Assembly (NCBI GenBank): GCA_002506255.1
Contig: DAXF01000078.1
Span: 9,463 to 15,239, forward strand
Length of the DNA stretch: 5,777 nucleotides
Source: Methanomassiliicoccaceae archaeon UBA367
Lineage (GTDB): Archaea > Thermoplasmatota > Thermoplasmata > Methanomassiliicoccales > Methanomethylophilaceae
Direction of reading: 5' to 3'
Shown: positions 5,420 to 5,777 of the stretch, in pieces
Position numbering within the stretch: position 1 is the stretch's first letter
How the letters are laid out: each line of letters opens with the position of its first letter
The notes under the pieces: generated by a model
The model's input: the letters and a program-made list of their open reading frames with translations, nothing else
Database searches by the model: none
Told to the model about the DNA's origin: nothing
Program-made: the position numbers and the translations under genes

Positions 5420-5777
5420 ATGGCAAAGATAGGCATAATCGGAGGTTCCGGGATATATAACCCGGACAGATTCGAGCTTATACGGACAGAATACCCTGAC
5501 ACGCCCTACGGAAAACCCTCGGACGAGATACTGATCGGGAGGATCAACGGCACGGAGGTGGCATTCCTTCCACGTCACGGGAAGAAGCACCAGCACCCGC
5601 CCCACTCAGTACCGTACAGAGCTAACATATGGGCGCTCAAGAGTCTCGGAGTGGACACCATCGTCTCCCCCTGCGCAGTCGGATCCCTGAAGGAGGATTA
5701 TCATCCCGGGGATACCGTGATCGTCGATCAGTTCGTTGATTTCACCAAGACGAGAAAATACACTTTCTTCGACGACA
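5420..5777 (+). CDS. mtnP: S-methyl-5'-thioadenosine/thioinosine phosphorylase, 3' end cut by window
   Basis: Purine nucleoside phosphorylase-family enzyme that splits methylthioadenosine (or methylthioinosine) with phosphate into base and methylthioribose 1-phosphate, in methionine/polyamine by-product salvage. The first 119 codons are present and open to the window end, against about 260-280 aa for the family. Visible motifs are [10 protein letters not shown] at the N-terminus (phosphate loop), [20 protein letters not shown] (51-70), and CAVGSL (85-90), then [15 protein letters not shown] (96-110). The residues that separate adenosine from inosine preference are in the missing C-terminal half, so the substrate is left open. 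Some archaeal members prefer methylthioinosine. It has its own TATA-like box and no Shine-Dalgarno, and it lies 36 bp after the PHP gene. It therefore looks like a separate, leaderless transcription unit rather than the tail of the his operon. Confidence 0.92.
   Translation, partial: MAKIGIIGGSGIYNPDRFELIRTEYPDTPYGKPSDEILIGRINGTEVAFLPRHGKKHQHPPHSVPYRANIWALKSLGVDTIVSPCAVGSLKEDYHPGDTVIVDQFVDFTKTRKYTFFDD

Overview
The window looks like euryarchaeal DNA, most likely Thermoplasmatota/Methanomassiliicoccales-like. The class is an inference, supported by several signs. AT-rich TATA-like boxes sit about 25 bp before expected starts. Shine-Dalgarno sequences match the archaeal AGGAGGTGAT core. Two genes start at TTG. 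One gene is an archaeal-type HTH regulator of the family I know as COG2522, and the last gene appears to be leaderless. GC content is moderate (about half), and arginine is mostly AGG/AGA.

Layout, all on the + strand: hisC (5' end cut off), hisH and hisA overlap one another (1-2321). A 51-bp gap follows, holding a TATA-like box and a striking set of operator-like repeats. Next is a small cysteine-rich HTH regulator (2373-2762). A second palindrome at the end of the regulator gene and another TATA-like box lead into hisB, hisF, a fused hisIE and a PHP-family phosphoesterase (2829-5383), which are separated by 4 nt or overlap by 4 nt. A new promoter then drives an MTA/MTI phosphorylase gene (mtnP-like), which runs off the window end.

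Working together: HisIE carries out the pyrophosphohydrolase and cyclohydrolase steps. HisA isomerises ProFAR, HisH/HisF make imidazole glycerol phosphate and AICAR, HisB dehydrates it, and HisC transaminates imidazole acetol phosphate. The PHP protein is the natural candidate for the histidinol-phosphate phosphatase. HisG and HisD are absent from the window and may lie upstream of hisC.

The part most worth attention is the regulator embedded between hisA and hisB. A perfect inverted repeat TTAACG-ATA-CGTTAA, plus a third GTTAA on the same helical face, lies in its own promoter. A longer perfect palindrome, CAGACAAC-ATA-GTTGTCTG, lies just ahead of the hisB promoter. This suggests a local, possibly metal-, redox- or ligand-sensing circuit controlling histidine synthesis. 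No RNA genes, mobile elements or CRISPR arrays were seen, and no gap exceeds 70 bp.
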